From assembly GCA_027487685.1 (NCBI GenBank), contig JAIYDC010000125.1, positions 1-47,078 of the forward strand: 47,078 nt of DNA. The letters are read 5' to 3'. A model generated the notes under the pieces. That model ran no database searches, was not told where the DNA came from, and worked only from the letters and a program-made list of their open reading frames with translations. Both the position numbers and the translations under genes were made by a program. The DNA is from Pseudomonadota bacterium. Lineage in GTDB: Bacteria > Bdellovibrionota > Bacteriovoracia > Bacteriovoracales > Bacteriovoracaceae. Position 1 is the stretch's first letter; each line of letters starts with the position of its first letter. Below, piece by piece: positions 18,427 through 26,870 of this stretch.

Positions 18427-21066
18427 ATGGAAAAGCATGAAGTTGAATCAATTAAAATTAGGGGAGCGAGGGTTCATAACCTCAAGAATATTGATCTGGA
18501 TATACCCCTAAGAAAGTTGGTGTGTTTTGGCGGGCCCTCCGGCTCTGGAAAGACTTCCTTGGCCTTCCATACGCTCTTGACCGAGTCCAAACGCCGGTTT
18601 GTAAATTCCTTTCCCAACTCCATGAAGTTTTTTGCCGAGCGACCAGCGGCCGTCGATGTGGATCAGATCTTCCCTGTACTCCCAGTTTTCGGTCTGCCTC
18701 AAGTGAATCCTGTGATGGGGTCTCGAACAGTTGTCTCCGATGTCATGCGACTTACGGACAGTTTGCAGAACCTCTTCTTTTCTTTCTCACGAGAGCTCTG
18801 CCCAGGCCATGGGGTGGAACTAGAGGTTCGTTCCATCACCGATCAGCTCCTGGCACAAGCGCCGAAGACTCGAGAAGGCGTCTTTACGATTCTTCTTACG
18901 CCGAACGAATTTCAGCGCGTCAACGGCATAGACTTCCTCCCGGCCCGATCCTTCTCATCCAAGCGTAAGTCCATCGGGCCTTTTGATCCCGAGGACGAGC
19001 TCTGGGAGCTGTTAAGGTTTAAATGGGATAATCTTAATAATATCGAGAAGCGCTGGAAGGAACTCAAACTTTCGGCCTTCCAATTGAACTATCAACTCTG
19101 GGGTGATGATCTTAAGAAACCTCGTCCCTTAAGGTTTCACTTCGAAAGGGTCTGTCCTGAATGTGACTTTGAGTCATTGCCGGCCCCGATGGTCAGCGCC
19201 TTTTCACCCTATAGTGCACTGGGTGCGTGCTCGAGCTGTAACGGCTATGGAGCGAACCTCATTTACGACGATCGAAAAATTATTAACCGAGACCTCAGTA
19301 TTCAAGACGGGGGCCTTCGACTCTTAAATTATGGACCCTTTCAGGATGCCTATGAAGAGCTCCTAAAAATTTTAAAGAAGCGAAAAATTGCTCTGGATGT
19401 TCCCATCTCAGATCTGCCTGAAGACTTCTTCGTACTTCTCGAGGAGGGTCACGGTAAGTACCCCGGCATCGGTGAGCTCAAGGCCTATCTTGAGAGCAGA
19501 AAGTATAAGCCCTCTGTCAGAATTTACATCCGCAATCTTCAGCGAGAAGTGCCCTGCCTTGTCTGTGCATCCTCTAGGCTAAGTAAAAACATCCACCACT
19601 ACAAGGTGCGACTCAATGGCGCGGATTGGGGCCTGAAGGAAATCATGGGCCTGACTGTCGAGGAGGCCTCCCCCCTTTTTTCTGAGGCGAGACCGCTCGC
19701 GACACCCCATGAGAAACGCCTCTTTGGCGATATCTCTGAGAAGCTTCGGATGGCGATGGAGATGGGACTCAATCACCTGGCACTTCTGCGAAAGGCGAAA
19801 ACCCTATCCGCCGGAGAGTATCAACGGCTCCTCCTCATTAAGTATCTTTCTTTCAAGGGCACGGATAGCCTCTTCGTCCTGGACGAGCCGAGCTTAGGCC
19901 TGGCGGAGAGGGAGTTGACGAAGCTCCTTGAAGGTCTTCGCGCAATCATTGCCCAGGGCAATACTGTGATACTTATTGATCATTCGGAATACATTCAGCG
20001 TGCTGCAGATCACCTTATCGTTATGGGTCCCGGTTCCGGGAAGAGCGGAGGGGAGGTGATGTACCAGGGGTCACCGAAGGCCTGGTTTAAAAATAAGGAA
20101 ACGGTCGAGTGGCGCAAGAAAAAAGTATCGGGGAAATATCCTGAGTTTATCGAAGTTCATGGCCCGCAGATTTACGGTAAGTCTTATCCAGACTTTAAGC
20201 TACCGATTAACGAACTTACCTGGGTCACTGGCCCTTCCGGAACCGGGAAGTCGGCGAACCTCATCAGAATCATGGCCAATACTCTTCATCACGATGTTAC
20301 AGGCAATTGGCTCGAGGAGGATGTCTTCACTGTGAAGGCAGTCCACTCGCCTGTTCAGTTTGAGGACGTCATCGTCATCGCCTCCGACCTGAACCGCTTT
20401 ACCTCTCGATCTAGCGTGGGCACGATCACAGAGCTCGGATCGGTCATTCGAAAACATTTCCTGAAACTGCCGATCGCCAAAAGTATGAACCTTAAAGAGG
20501 GCCACCTTTCTGCTAATTCTGAGCTCGGCATGTGTCCTCGTTGCGAGGGCCGTGGGTCACTAGTGATCGAGATGCAGTATCTGGAGGACATCGTCCTGGA
20601 ATGCGAGGATTGTAAGGGCCTTAAAATAAGACCCCTCTACGCCAATATTTCGGATGGAAAAATGACAGTAGCAGAGGCTTATGGCCTTCCCCTTGGTCAG
20701 GTTCTCGAACGGATTACTCTTACGCCAAAGTTTCGTCGGGTTTGGGAGTATCTTAAAATCCTCAATCTCGACTACCTCTCCCTCGATCGTGCCCTGAACT
20801 CGCTCTCTGGTGGGGAGAAGCAGCGGATCTTTCTTTTATCTAAGCTTTTGAAAAACATTCAAAACTCTCTTCTGCTGTTTGAGAATATTTCTTTTGGTCT
20901 CTCGGACCGAGAGTTAAAACTTCTTGGAAGTTTCCTTGAAGATCTGGTGCAGCTCAGGAACACTATCGTCATCATTGATGCCGCCAATTCTTTCAAACAC
21001 TTGGCGAGCTGGCAGCTGCAGTTTGACTCTAAGAGAATCTACCTCACCCCACTCCCAAGATCCTGA
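18427..21066 (+). CDS. Divergent UvrA-like ABC ATPase (UvrA paralogue)
   Basis: UvrA dimers scan DNA for damage in nucleotide excision repair; paralogues have varied or unknown roles. The 879-residue product keeps the UvrA layout: N-terminal Walker A GPSGSGKTS near residue 37, a zinc module (CPEC ... CSSC), signature LSAGEYQR, Walker B VLDEPSLGL (Asp486, Glu487), second Walker A GPSGTGKS near 604, a second zinc module (CPRC ... CEDC) and signature LSGGEKQR. The second Walker B reads LLFENISFGL, so the Asp-Glu pair is replaced by Glu819-Asn820 and ATPase site II is probably inactive. The first signature is also atypical (SAGEY). It is somewhat shorter than UvrA (about 940). This is most likely not the main uvrA; its role is unknown. 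Confidence 0.85.
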   Translation: MEKHEVESIKIRGARVHNLKNIDLDIPLRKLVCFGGPSGSGKTSLAFHTLLTESKRRFVNSFPNSMKFFAERPAAVDVDQIFPVLPVFGLPQVNPVMGSRTVVSDVMRLTDSLQNLFFSFSRELCPGHGVELEVRSITDQLLAQAPKTREGVFTILLTPNEFQRVNGIDFLPARSFSSKRKSIGPFDPEDELWELLRFKWDNLNNIEKRWKELKLSAFQLNYQLWGDDLKKPRPLRFHFERVCPECDFESLPAPMVSAFSPYSALGACSSCNGYGANLIYDDRKIINRDLSIQDGGLRLLNYGPFQDAYEELLKILKKRKIALDVPISDLPEDFFVLLEEGHGKYPGIGELKAYLESRKYKPSVRIYIRNLQREVPCLVCASSRLSKNIHHYKVRLNGADWGLKEIMGLTVEEASPLFSEARPLATPHEKRLFGDISEKLRMAMEMGLNHLALLRKAKTLSAGEYQRLLLIKYLSFKGTDSLFVLDEPSLGLAERELTKLLEGLRAIIAQGNTVILIDHSEYIQRAADHLIVMGPGSGKSGGEVMYQGSPKAWFKNKETVEWRKKKVSGKYPEFIEVHGPQIYGKSYPDFKLPINELTWVTGPSGTGKSANLIRIMANTLHHDVTGNWLEEDVFTVKAVHSPVQFEDVIVIASDLNRFTSRSSVGTITELGSVIRKHFLKLPIAKSMNLKEGHLSANSELGMCPRCEGRGSLVIEMQYLEDIVLECEDCKGLKIRPLYANISDGKMTVAEAYGLPLGQVLERITLTPKFRRVWEYLKILNLDYLSLDRALNSLSGGEKQRIFLLSKLLKNIQNSLLLFENISFGLSDRELKLLGSFLEDLVQLRNTIVIIDAANSFKHLASWQLQFDSKRIYLTPLPRS

Positions 21067-21084
21067 GCAAAAAGCTCAAGTTCC

Positions 21085-21126
21085 CTCCTGGTATTGCCGA
21101 CAAGCTTAGTAGGCCAATACCAGGAG
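21085..21126 (+). promoter_or_regulatory. Perfect 12-bp inverted repeat burying a ribosome binding site
   Basis: CTCCTGGTATTG (21085-21096) and its exact complement CAATACCAGGAG (21115-21126) flank an 18-base interval. The CAGGAG of the right arm is the only good ribosome binding site for the TTG start at 21134 (spacing 7). No T-run follows, so it does not look like a terminator. In RNA the hairpin would hide the binding site. Confidence 0.6.
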
Positions 21127-21133
21127 ACTGCGT

Positions 21134-21871
21134 TTGTATATCCGATCCCTCCTCTTATCCTTGCCTCTCGCTTTCCTTTCTCTCTCGATTCCGGCGACCG
21201 TTTTCGAGCGACAGCCGGTCGAACAGCAGATCCGAGAAGCTGATGGGATCTTCGTAGGCCATTATCTTCGGAAAAAGGCTATCCGCCTGGAGGATGGGTC
21301 CATCGTTACCCAGATGATCTTCAAAATGTCCCGTGAAACTGGACTCCAGTCTGAGCTTTTTGGGATGGATGAAGTTATCGTCCACTACCCCGGCGGCACT
21401 GTGGGAGAAGAAACTGTTCGGGTTCATGGAGTGCCGGAATTCGTGTCTGGCGAAAATGTCGTTCTTATGATCAAAACCAACCAGGACCGATTCTGGGGTA
21501 TGAACCTTGGCTTTGGTTCATTTAAGGTCGTGAACTATGGGAAGGAGAGGATGATTATAAACACCCTCTTTCCAACAGATCGCAACGTCGGACAAAAGAA
21601 GTTGGAAGAGTTCGAGCGGCTGGTAAAGACCATCAAAGGTTCAAGCTTACGTACCGTTCTGGCCCCATCTAATCAACCCCCGTCTCAAGGTGAACGACTT
21701 CCGGCAACCAACGTCCCTTTAGTCGGAAAAAAGCGATCCATTGCCTCAAACTCTGATCAAGAGGAAAATGGAGATGGCCAGAGTGTTAACCCTCTTTGGC
21801 TGGTGCTAACCCTTGCCGCCATGGGAGGGGTATTTCGTCTTATCCGCCAGCGGACCTCTCGCTTGCGGTAA
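21134..21871 (+). CDS. Exported protein of unknown function with C-terminal membrane segment
   Basis: The 245-residue product starts at TTG 21134 with CAGGAG seven bases upstream. It has a signal peptide (to about residue 22), a beta-rich domain at about 30-155, a polar Ser/Pro/Gln-rich linker at about 170-215, and a short C-terminal hydrophobic segment (WLVLTLAAMGGVF) followed by Arg-rich residues. The domain pattern, with ADGIFVG early, GSIVTQMIFKMS, PGGTVG, and then SGENVVLMI and GFGSFKVV, resembles an exported domain I recall next to matrixin-type proteases; that link is from memory and not tested. The matrixin gene follows 30 bases later, so the two probably form a pair. Confidence 0.7.
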   Translation: MYIRSLLLSLPLAFLSLSIPATVFERQPVEQQIREADGIFVGHYLRKKAIRLEDGSIVTQMIFKMSRETGLQSELFGMDEVIVHYPGGTVGEETVRVHGVPEFVSGENVVLMIKTNQDRFWGMNLGFGSFKVVNYGKERMIINTLFPTDRNVGQKKLEEFERLVKTIKGSSLRTVLAPSNQPPSQGERLPATNVPLVGKKRSIASNSDQEENGDGQSVNPLWLVLTLAAMGGVFRLIRQRTSRLR

Positions 21872-21901
21872 GGGCACCAACGACCATTTCAACGGATTGA
21901 A

Positions 21902-23611
21902 ATGCCTAGCTTCCTTGTCGGCCTTTTTTTCTCCCTCGCGGCGCTTGCCCATCAGTCGTCTCTCTCGGGGGAGGGCAGCGAGCTTTTCTGGACAAATTCT
22001 ACTATCCCTATGCTCATCCGGCCCGAAACCGGAGACATGACAGCTGACCAGGCCCGGGGCATCATTCTTTCATCTATCGCAGAGTGGAACAATGCCTCTA
22101 GCGCTCATTTCTCGGTGGTCGGATCATCCGTTAATGAAATCCGCTTTCGCTCAAATTTCCCTTACGGTTCGGCGGTTATTGGCCTGACAGAGGTCAGCTT
22201 CAATTCCTCCGGGTCGATCCAGCGAGCGAGCATCAGCCTTAATGATGATTTTAGTTTTCGTACCCGGCCCGGCCTCTACCCGTCCGGCCAGGTCTATCTT
22301 GGAGACGTTGTCACCCACGAGCTGGGACATGTCCTGGGTCTCTCCCACTCGGAGGTTCTGGACTCATCGATGTTCTATTCTTCATTTACAGGTCAGGCAA
22401 CGCTTGGGTTCGACGACGTTAGTGGAATCCGAAGCAAGTACGATGCTGAGGATTACGGGACGATAAGCGGGCAAGTGAAAGGAGGCCAGGATATTCCTGT
22501 ACTCGGTGCTCATGTGCAGGCCATTTCTCTTGCGTCGGGTAAGACTACAGGGGTCATCACCGACGAGTCAGGGGTCTTTTCGCTCCGTGGTCTCGACCCT
22601 AACGACACCTATTACCTCTACGTTGCTCCGGTTAAGAACGTGGCCTCTCTTCCGGGATATTTCGCGAATACTCAGAAGAACTTCTGTCCGGGGGCCTATG
22701 TCGGTTCATTTTTTTCCCGCTGTGGAACGGAGTATGACGGAAGGCCTCAACCCATCAAGCTCTCTACCGCTCGGTCTGTGGTGGATGTAGGAACCATATC
22801 TATAAGTTGTAGCCTCAGGGCCGATTCGGCCTACAACCAGCGCAAGCTTGCTCAGACTTTCACTGCGCTTCCAATCTTCAACTACGACACGTCTAACGTG
22901 ACCAAGGGGGAGAACGCTTTCGTTGGGTGGTTTCGCAACCCTTCGATGACAAGCTGGTCCTCCTCTGACATTTTTCAGGTCAACTTCAGTCCGATTATCG
23001 GCAGCCGTTACTTCCTTAAAGTGGCGATCGTTTCATTTGCCCTAGGGACCCAGCTTGAATACCAGGTCGATGTGAAGACGCCGGCCGGGACCGTTATCAG
23101 CGGGCAGAACTCTCTGCGCTATGATTCTGTGACTGAGTCCTTCCACCCCGACTTTGAAACATTGTTGGTTTTCGATCCTGCGATCCCGGTTCGAAATAAC
23201 TTTGAGATCTCTGTTCGATCTCGTCGCCTTGGAAGAACGACTGTCGCTCAAACCTTTCCTGACGCTGACACATTCAGCTCGAGCACCCACCTTCCGTACC
23301 TATTGATCACCTCCTTGTGGGATAACTCTTCCGGAAGCTTAAGACCCGTGGTCGGTACTGAACAAATACTGTCGGATAATGATGCCTGCCTGGATGCTCC
23401 TTTTACCTACGCGGTCGCCCGGACCAATGAGAAGACCTCCACCTCTGAAGCGGCCTCCGCGAATCAATTGGGGGCAGTGGCGGGTTGCGGAACTATAGGA
23501 CCTCCTGGCGGAAGTGGTCCGAGCTCTTCCCTTCCCCTTCTGACTCTGGGTTTCTTGATAACGTCACTAGCGGCGACTCTGCTGAAATCACGTAAGAATT
23601 TTTTGTCTTAG
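21902..23611 (+). CDS. Matrixin-family zinc metalloprotease, exported and membrane anchored
   Basis: The 569-residue product has a signal peptide (MPSFLVGLFFSLAALA) and a metzincin domain with HELGHVLGLSH near residue 140, giving three zinc His and the catalytic Glu, followed by a Met-turn region SSMFYSS. Next comes a carboxypeptidase-regulatory-like beta domain (about 180-245: ISGQVKG...VLGAHV...GVFSLRGL), then a long beta-rich region. The C-terminus has a Gly/Pro/Ser stretch after a Cys-Gly (AGCGTIGPPGGSGPSSS), a hydrophobic segment and Lys-Ser-Arg-Lys. This layout recalls C-terminal sorting or anchoring signals of the MYXO-CTERM or GlyGly-CTERM kind, but no exact match can be claimed. Substrate unknown. 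Confidence 0.85.
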   Translation: MPSFLVGLFFSLAALAHQSSLSGEGSELFWTNSTIPMLIRPETGDMTADQARGIILSSIAEWNNASSAHFSVVGSSVNEIRFRSNFPYGSAVIGLTEVSFNSSGSIQRASISLNDDFSFRTRPGLYPSGQVYLGDVVTHELGHVLGLSHSEVLDSSMFYSSFTGQATLGFDDVSGIRSKYDAEDYGTISGQVKGGQDIPVLGAHVQAISLASGKTTGVITDESGVFSLRGLDPNDTYYLYVAPVKNVASLPGYFANTQKNFCPGAYVGSFFSRCGTEYDGRPQPIKLSTARSVVDVGTISISCSLRADSAYNQRKLAQTFTALPIFNYDTSNVTKGENAFVGWFRNPSMTSWSSSDIFQVNFSPIIGSRYFLKVAIVSFALGTQLEYQVDVKTPAGTVISGQNSLRYDSVTESFHPDFETLLVFDPAIPVRNNFEISVRSRRLGRTTVAQTFPDADTFSSSTHLPYLLITSLWDNSSGSLRPVVGTEQILSDNDACLDAPFTYAVARTNEKTSTSEAASANQLGAVAGCGTIGPPGGSGPSSSLPLLTLGFLITSLAATLLKSRKNFLS

Positions 23612-23661
23612 CCCTTTCTTTTCACTAGAATCAAATGAGTCACCATTCATGAGGAGTGCGA

Positions 23662-24126
23662 ATGAAGTTGAGTCTCATTTTTCTGGGGTTACTTGCTGTG
23701 TCGTCTGCCTTGGCCCAGAACCTTATGGAGGAGCGCATTTGGAAGGTCTCCCCCAGGAAGAAGTCTATTTTTCTCGACTCCGGGGTCTTCCACATTAATT
23801 CGGAGGTGAAGTCTGCGGTCACCGGTGTTCGTAATTCTGCCTTGAATGGTCGAGGGTATGAACGAGTCGTCATCGACTTCAATACCCCGGCCGTACCAAG
23901 GCTTTATGGCCACATCACTCCTAACCGGAAGCTGTCCGTGGATTTTTTTGATACGAGTATACAGACCGCCCAGCCCCAGATGAAGAATTCGAAATTCGTG
24001 AAGGCGATCGACTTCATCACCGTGGACGGTAAAACAATCACGATGGAGGTGGCCCTTAAGGGGAAGTCGAGCTTCGACATCTTCTACCTTGAGAATCCTG
24101 CCCGCCTTGTCATCGACATCCGTTAA
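23662..24126 (+). CDS. Exported AMIN-domain-like protein
   Basis: I start this at ATG 23662, because GAGGAG (23651-23656) lies five bases before it; the in-frame GTG at 23656 would overlap that site. The 154-residue product has a signal peptide (MKLSLIFLGLLAVSSALAQ) and a beta-rich domain ending in FDIFYLENPARLVIDIR, the typical ending of an AMIN domain. AMIN domains target proteins such as PilQ and AmiC to the envelope, often by binding peptidoglycan. It lies 15 bases before lon, so the two may share a transcript although they act in different compartments. Its function is not known. Confidence 0.75.
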   Translation: MKLSLIFLGLLAVSSALAQNLMEERIWKVSPRKKSIFLDSGVFHINSEVKSAVTGVRNSALNGRGYERVVIDFNTPAVPRLYGHITPNRKLSVDFFDTSIQTAQPQMKNSKFVKAIDFITVDGKTITMEVALKGKSSFDIFYLENPARLVIDIR

Positions 24127-24141
24127 CCATAAGGAAATCCC

Positions 24142-26730
24142 ATGGCACCTAGAGATAAGAACGCAAAAGCAAACACGGAATCGAACATCGTCGCTGATAC
24201 GCCTAGTGAAGTCGTTATTATTCCGATTGTGAATAGTCCTATCTTTCCGGGGATGATTGCGCCAATCATCCTGTCTGAGGATAAGTACACCCCTGAGCTC
24301 GACAGCTACTTGACTAAAAATAACTACGTTGCACTCAATCTTGTGAAGTTCAAAGACTTCGGGGAGCAGGACTCTGTACTCCAGGAGATGGGCGAAGAGG
24401 TAGAAGATTTCGAAGATGAAGATGCAAAAATTTCTTCGCCGATTCCTTCGGACTTGTCACAGAAAGGTATTACACCGAAGGATATTTACAAGGTCGGTGT
24501 TCTTTGCAAAGTGATCAAAAAACTTAAGCTTCCAGACGGCTCCGTGAATCTGTTGGTTCACGGCATGAAGCGGTACCGGGCCGTCGAGTACGTTGCCGAC
24601 GCGCCTTTATTGATTGCCCGGACAGAAGTATTCAATGACATTCATGAGCCTGATGAGGAACTCGACGCCTACACGCGGTCAGTGATTAACCAGGTGAAGA
24701 AGCTCTCGGAGATCAATCCGTATTTTAACGAAGAGATGAAGCTTGCGATGCTGAATTCGCCGTCGCCGGGCTCTTTGGCCGACCTCGTGGCCTTCGCGCT
24801 CTCGCTCGACGTCCCAGAGGCCCAGGATTTCCTCGAGACACTTATCGTGAAGAAGCGCTTCGCGAAGCTTTTGGTGTATCTCAAGCGTGAGAAAGACGTC
24901 GCTGACATCCAAAAGAAAATCACTGATGAGGTGAATGATAAAGTTAACAAGTACCAGCGCGAGTATTTCCTCCGGGAGCAGCTCAAGGTCATCCGGAACG
25001 AGCTTGGATTAGACGAAGACGATAAAGCTAAGGACATGAAGAAGATCAAGGAGGCCCTTGATGAGGGAGGCCTTCCAGAAGAGGCGCGCAAGGCAGCACT
25101 CGAGGAACTCGAGCGTCTTGAGTCCATCCCAGATTCTTCTCCAGAGTATAACGTCACCCGGACTTACCTCAACTGGATGGTTCAGCTTCCTTGGAGTAAA
25201 TCTTCAGACGACAAGGTCGATATCGCTTCTGCTAAAAAGATTCTTGAAAAAGATCACTATGGTCTAGAGAAACCAAAAGAGCGCATACTTGAATTCCTAG
25301 CGGTCCGGAAGCTCAAGCCTGAGTACGACGGCACGATTCTTTGCCTTGCTGGTCCTCCTGGTGTTGGTAAGACCTCTCTGGGTCACTCGATCGCTAAGGC
25401 CTTAGGGAGGAAGTTCTACCGCTTCTCCCTTGGTGGAATGAAAGATGAAGCTGAGATCAAGGGTCACCGTAGAACCTACGTAGGTGCAATGCCTGGAAAG
25501 ATCATCCAGGCCCTGAAGCGGGTGGAAGTCAATAACCCCGTCATCATGCTAGATGAGATCGACAAGATTGGAAAATCCTATCAGGGTGACCCAGCATCTG
25601 CGCTCCTTGAGGTCCTCGATCCTGAACAGAACAAGACCTTTATCGATAACTACCTTGATGTACCGTTTGATCTTTCCAAGGTTCTCTTTATCGCCACGGC
25701 CAACTACGTGGGCGAGATTCCAGAGGCGCTCCTTGACCGGATGGAGCTCATTGAGCTCTCTGGCTACACGATCGAAGAGAAACTCTCTATCGCAACGAAG
25801 TGGGTGATTCCAAAGCAGCTCAAGAAGCACGGTCTCACTTCCCGGGAGTTCTCACTCGGTGCACCAGTCCTGAAGGCCCTTGTCTCGGACTACGCCCGAG
25901 AGCCTGGTGTGCGTGTCATGGAGCAAATGATTGCCAAGCTCTGCCGGAAGGCGGCACTCGAGAAGGTCTCGAGTAAACGCTTTAAAAGATTTGCGCCGGC
26001 CGTTCTTGATCTAGAAAAGATCCTCGGCAGCAAGCGCTTTGAGACCGATATGGCCCAGAAGCCGCTGCAGCCGGGAATCGTCACGGGCCTTGCATGGACC
26101 TCATTCGGTGGCGATATCCTCTTTGTTGAGTCGATTCCTTTAAAGGGTAAGGGCTTTAAGCTCACAGGCCAGCTCGGGGAAGTCATGGGTGAGTCCGCTA
26201 ACCTTGCTTACAGCTACGTGAAGCGCATCCTTCAAAGCCAGATCGAAGAGGAGATTAAGCTCTCCCAAAAATTAGTAAAGAAGGTGGCCAAGAAGGTGAC
26301 GAAGAAGCCGGCAGCGATTCCGGCCATTCCAGCTACTTCGAACGTTCCAGCACCTAATCCAGAAGAGGCAACGGACTTTCTCGCTACTCACGAGATTCAC
26401 CTCCATCTCCCGGCCGGGGCCACTCCTAAAGATGGTCCGTCAGCTGGCATCACTATGGCACTTGCCCTTTACAGCCTCGCCACCCACCAGATGGTCCGCG
26501 GTGACGTTGCCATGACAGGAGAGCTAAGTCTGACTGGAAAAGTTCTTCCCGTGGGTGGGATTAAGGAAAAGGTTCTGGCGGCCAAGCGCGCTGGGATCAA
26601 GGAAATTATCCTGCCTTGGCAAAACGAAAAAGACCTCAAAGAAGTCCCTGAGCGGCATCGGAAGGGGATGAAGTTCCATCCGGTGAGGCATTTTGATGAA
26701 GTTTTAAAAATCGCTCTCAAGCGGCGCTAA
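24142..26730 (+). CDS. lon: ATP-dependent protease Lon
   Basis: Lon is a cytoplasmic hexameric AAA+ serine protease that removes damaged and regulatory proteins. The 862-residue product has the N-terminal substrate domain, a Walker [10 protein letters not shown] near residue 404, Walker [12 protein letters not shown], and a protease domain with catalytic Ser767 in PKDGPSAG and Lys810 in [14 protein letters not shown]. Two features are unusual: an acidic insert in the N domain (around [12 protein letters not shown]), and a roughly 40-residue Lys/Pro/Ala-rich insert at about residues 707-748 inside the protease domain, just before [20 protein letters not shown] precedes the ATG by five bases. 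Confidence 0.96.
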   Translation: MAPRDKNAKANTESNIVADTPSEVVIIPIVNSPIFPGMIAPIILSEDKYTPELDSYLTKNNYVALNLVKFKDFGEQDSVLQEMGEEVEDFEDEDAKISSPIPSDLSQKGITPKDIYKVGVLCKVIKKLKLPDGSVNLLVHGMKRYRAVEYVADAPLLIARTEVFNDIHEPDEELDAYTRSVINQVKKLSEINPYFNEEMKLAMLNSPSPGSLADLVAFALSLDVPEAQDFLETLIVKKRFAKLLVYLKREKDVADIQKKITDEVNDKVNKYQREYFLREQLKVIRNELGLDEDDKAKDMKKIKEALDEGGLPEEARKAALEELERLESIPDSSPEYNVTRTYLNWMVQLPWSKSSDDKVDIASAKKILEKDHYGLEKPKERILEFLAVRKLKPEYDGTILCLAGPPGVGKTSLGHSIAKALGRKFYRFSLGGMKDEAEIKGHRRTYVGAMPGKIIQALKRVEVNNPVIMLDEIDKIGKSYQGDPASALLEVLDPEQNKTFIDNYLDVPFDLSKVLFIATANYVGEIPEALLDRMELIELSGYTIEEKLSIATKWVIPKQLKKHGLTSREFSLGAPVLKALVSDYAREPGVRVMEQMIAKLCRKAALEKVSSKRFKRFAPAVLDLEKILGSKRFETDMAQKPLQPGIVTGLAWTSFGGDILFVESIPLKGKGFKLTGQLGEVMGESANLAYSYVKRILQSQIEEEIKLSQKLVKKVAKKVTKKPAAIPAIPATSNVPAPNPEEATDFLATHEIHLHLPAGATPKDGPSAGITMALALYSLATHQMVRGDVAMTGELSLTGKVLPVGGIKEKVLAAKRAGIKEIILPWQNEKDLKEVPERHRKGMKFHPVRHFDEVLKIALKRR

Positions 26731-26789
26731 GCGGGCAGGGGGGCGAATGTCTCCCCTACCTCTATCAGATACCATTTCACCCAGTATAG

Positions 26790-26826
26790 TCAGCAGGTTT
26801 TGCCTGATCAGAGTTTAGGTTAATTC
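26790..26826 (+). promoter_or_regulatory. Conserved upstream element, copy 1 (metalloprotease paralogue 1)
   Basis: TCAGCAGGTTTTGCCTGATCA (26790-26810) contains CAGG-N5-CCTG and occurs identically at 29277-29297 before paralogue 2. In both cases it ends 60-62 bases before the ATG. The following bases also match (AGTTTA, then TTCCGAGTAT and an AT-rich stretch that could hold a -10 box). The arrangement suggests a shared operator or activator site plus promoter. Confidence 0.55.
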
Positions 26827-26870
26827 CGAGTATCATTATTAAGATACCTCTCTAGAAAAGTGTTTTAAGC

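Noticed and set aside
24669-25157. 162-codon Ser-rich open frame on the minus strand
   Set aside because: It is the reverse complement of the helical, Glu/Lys-rich part of lon, which produces Ser/Phe-rich shadows.
26731-26757. Possible terminator after lon
   Set aside because: A G-run and C-run could pair weakly, but there is no T-run and the stem is short, so I did not annotate it.
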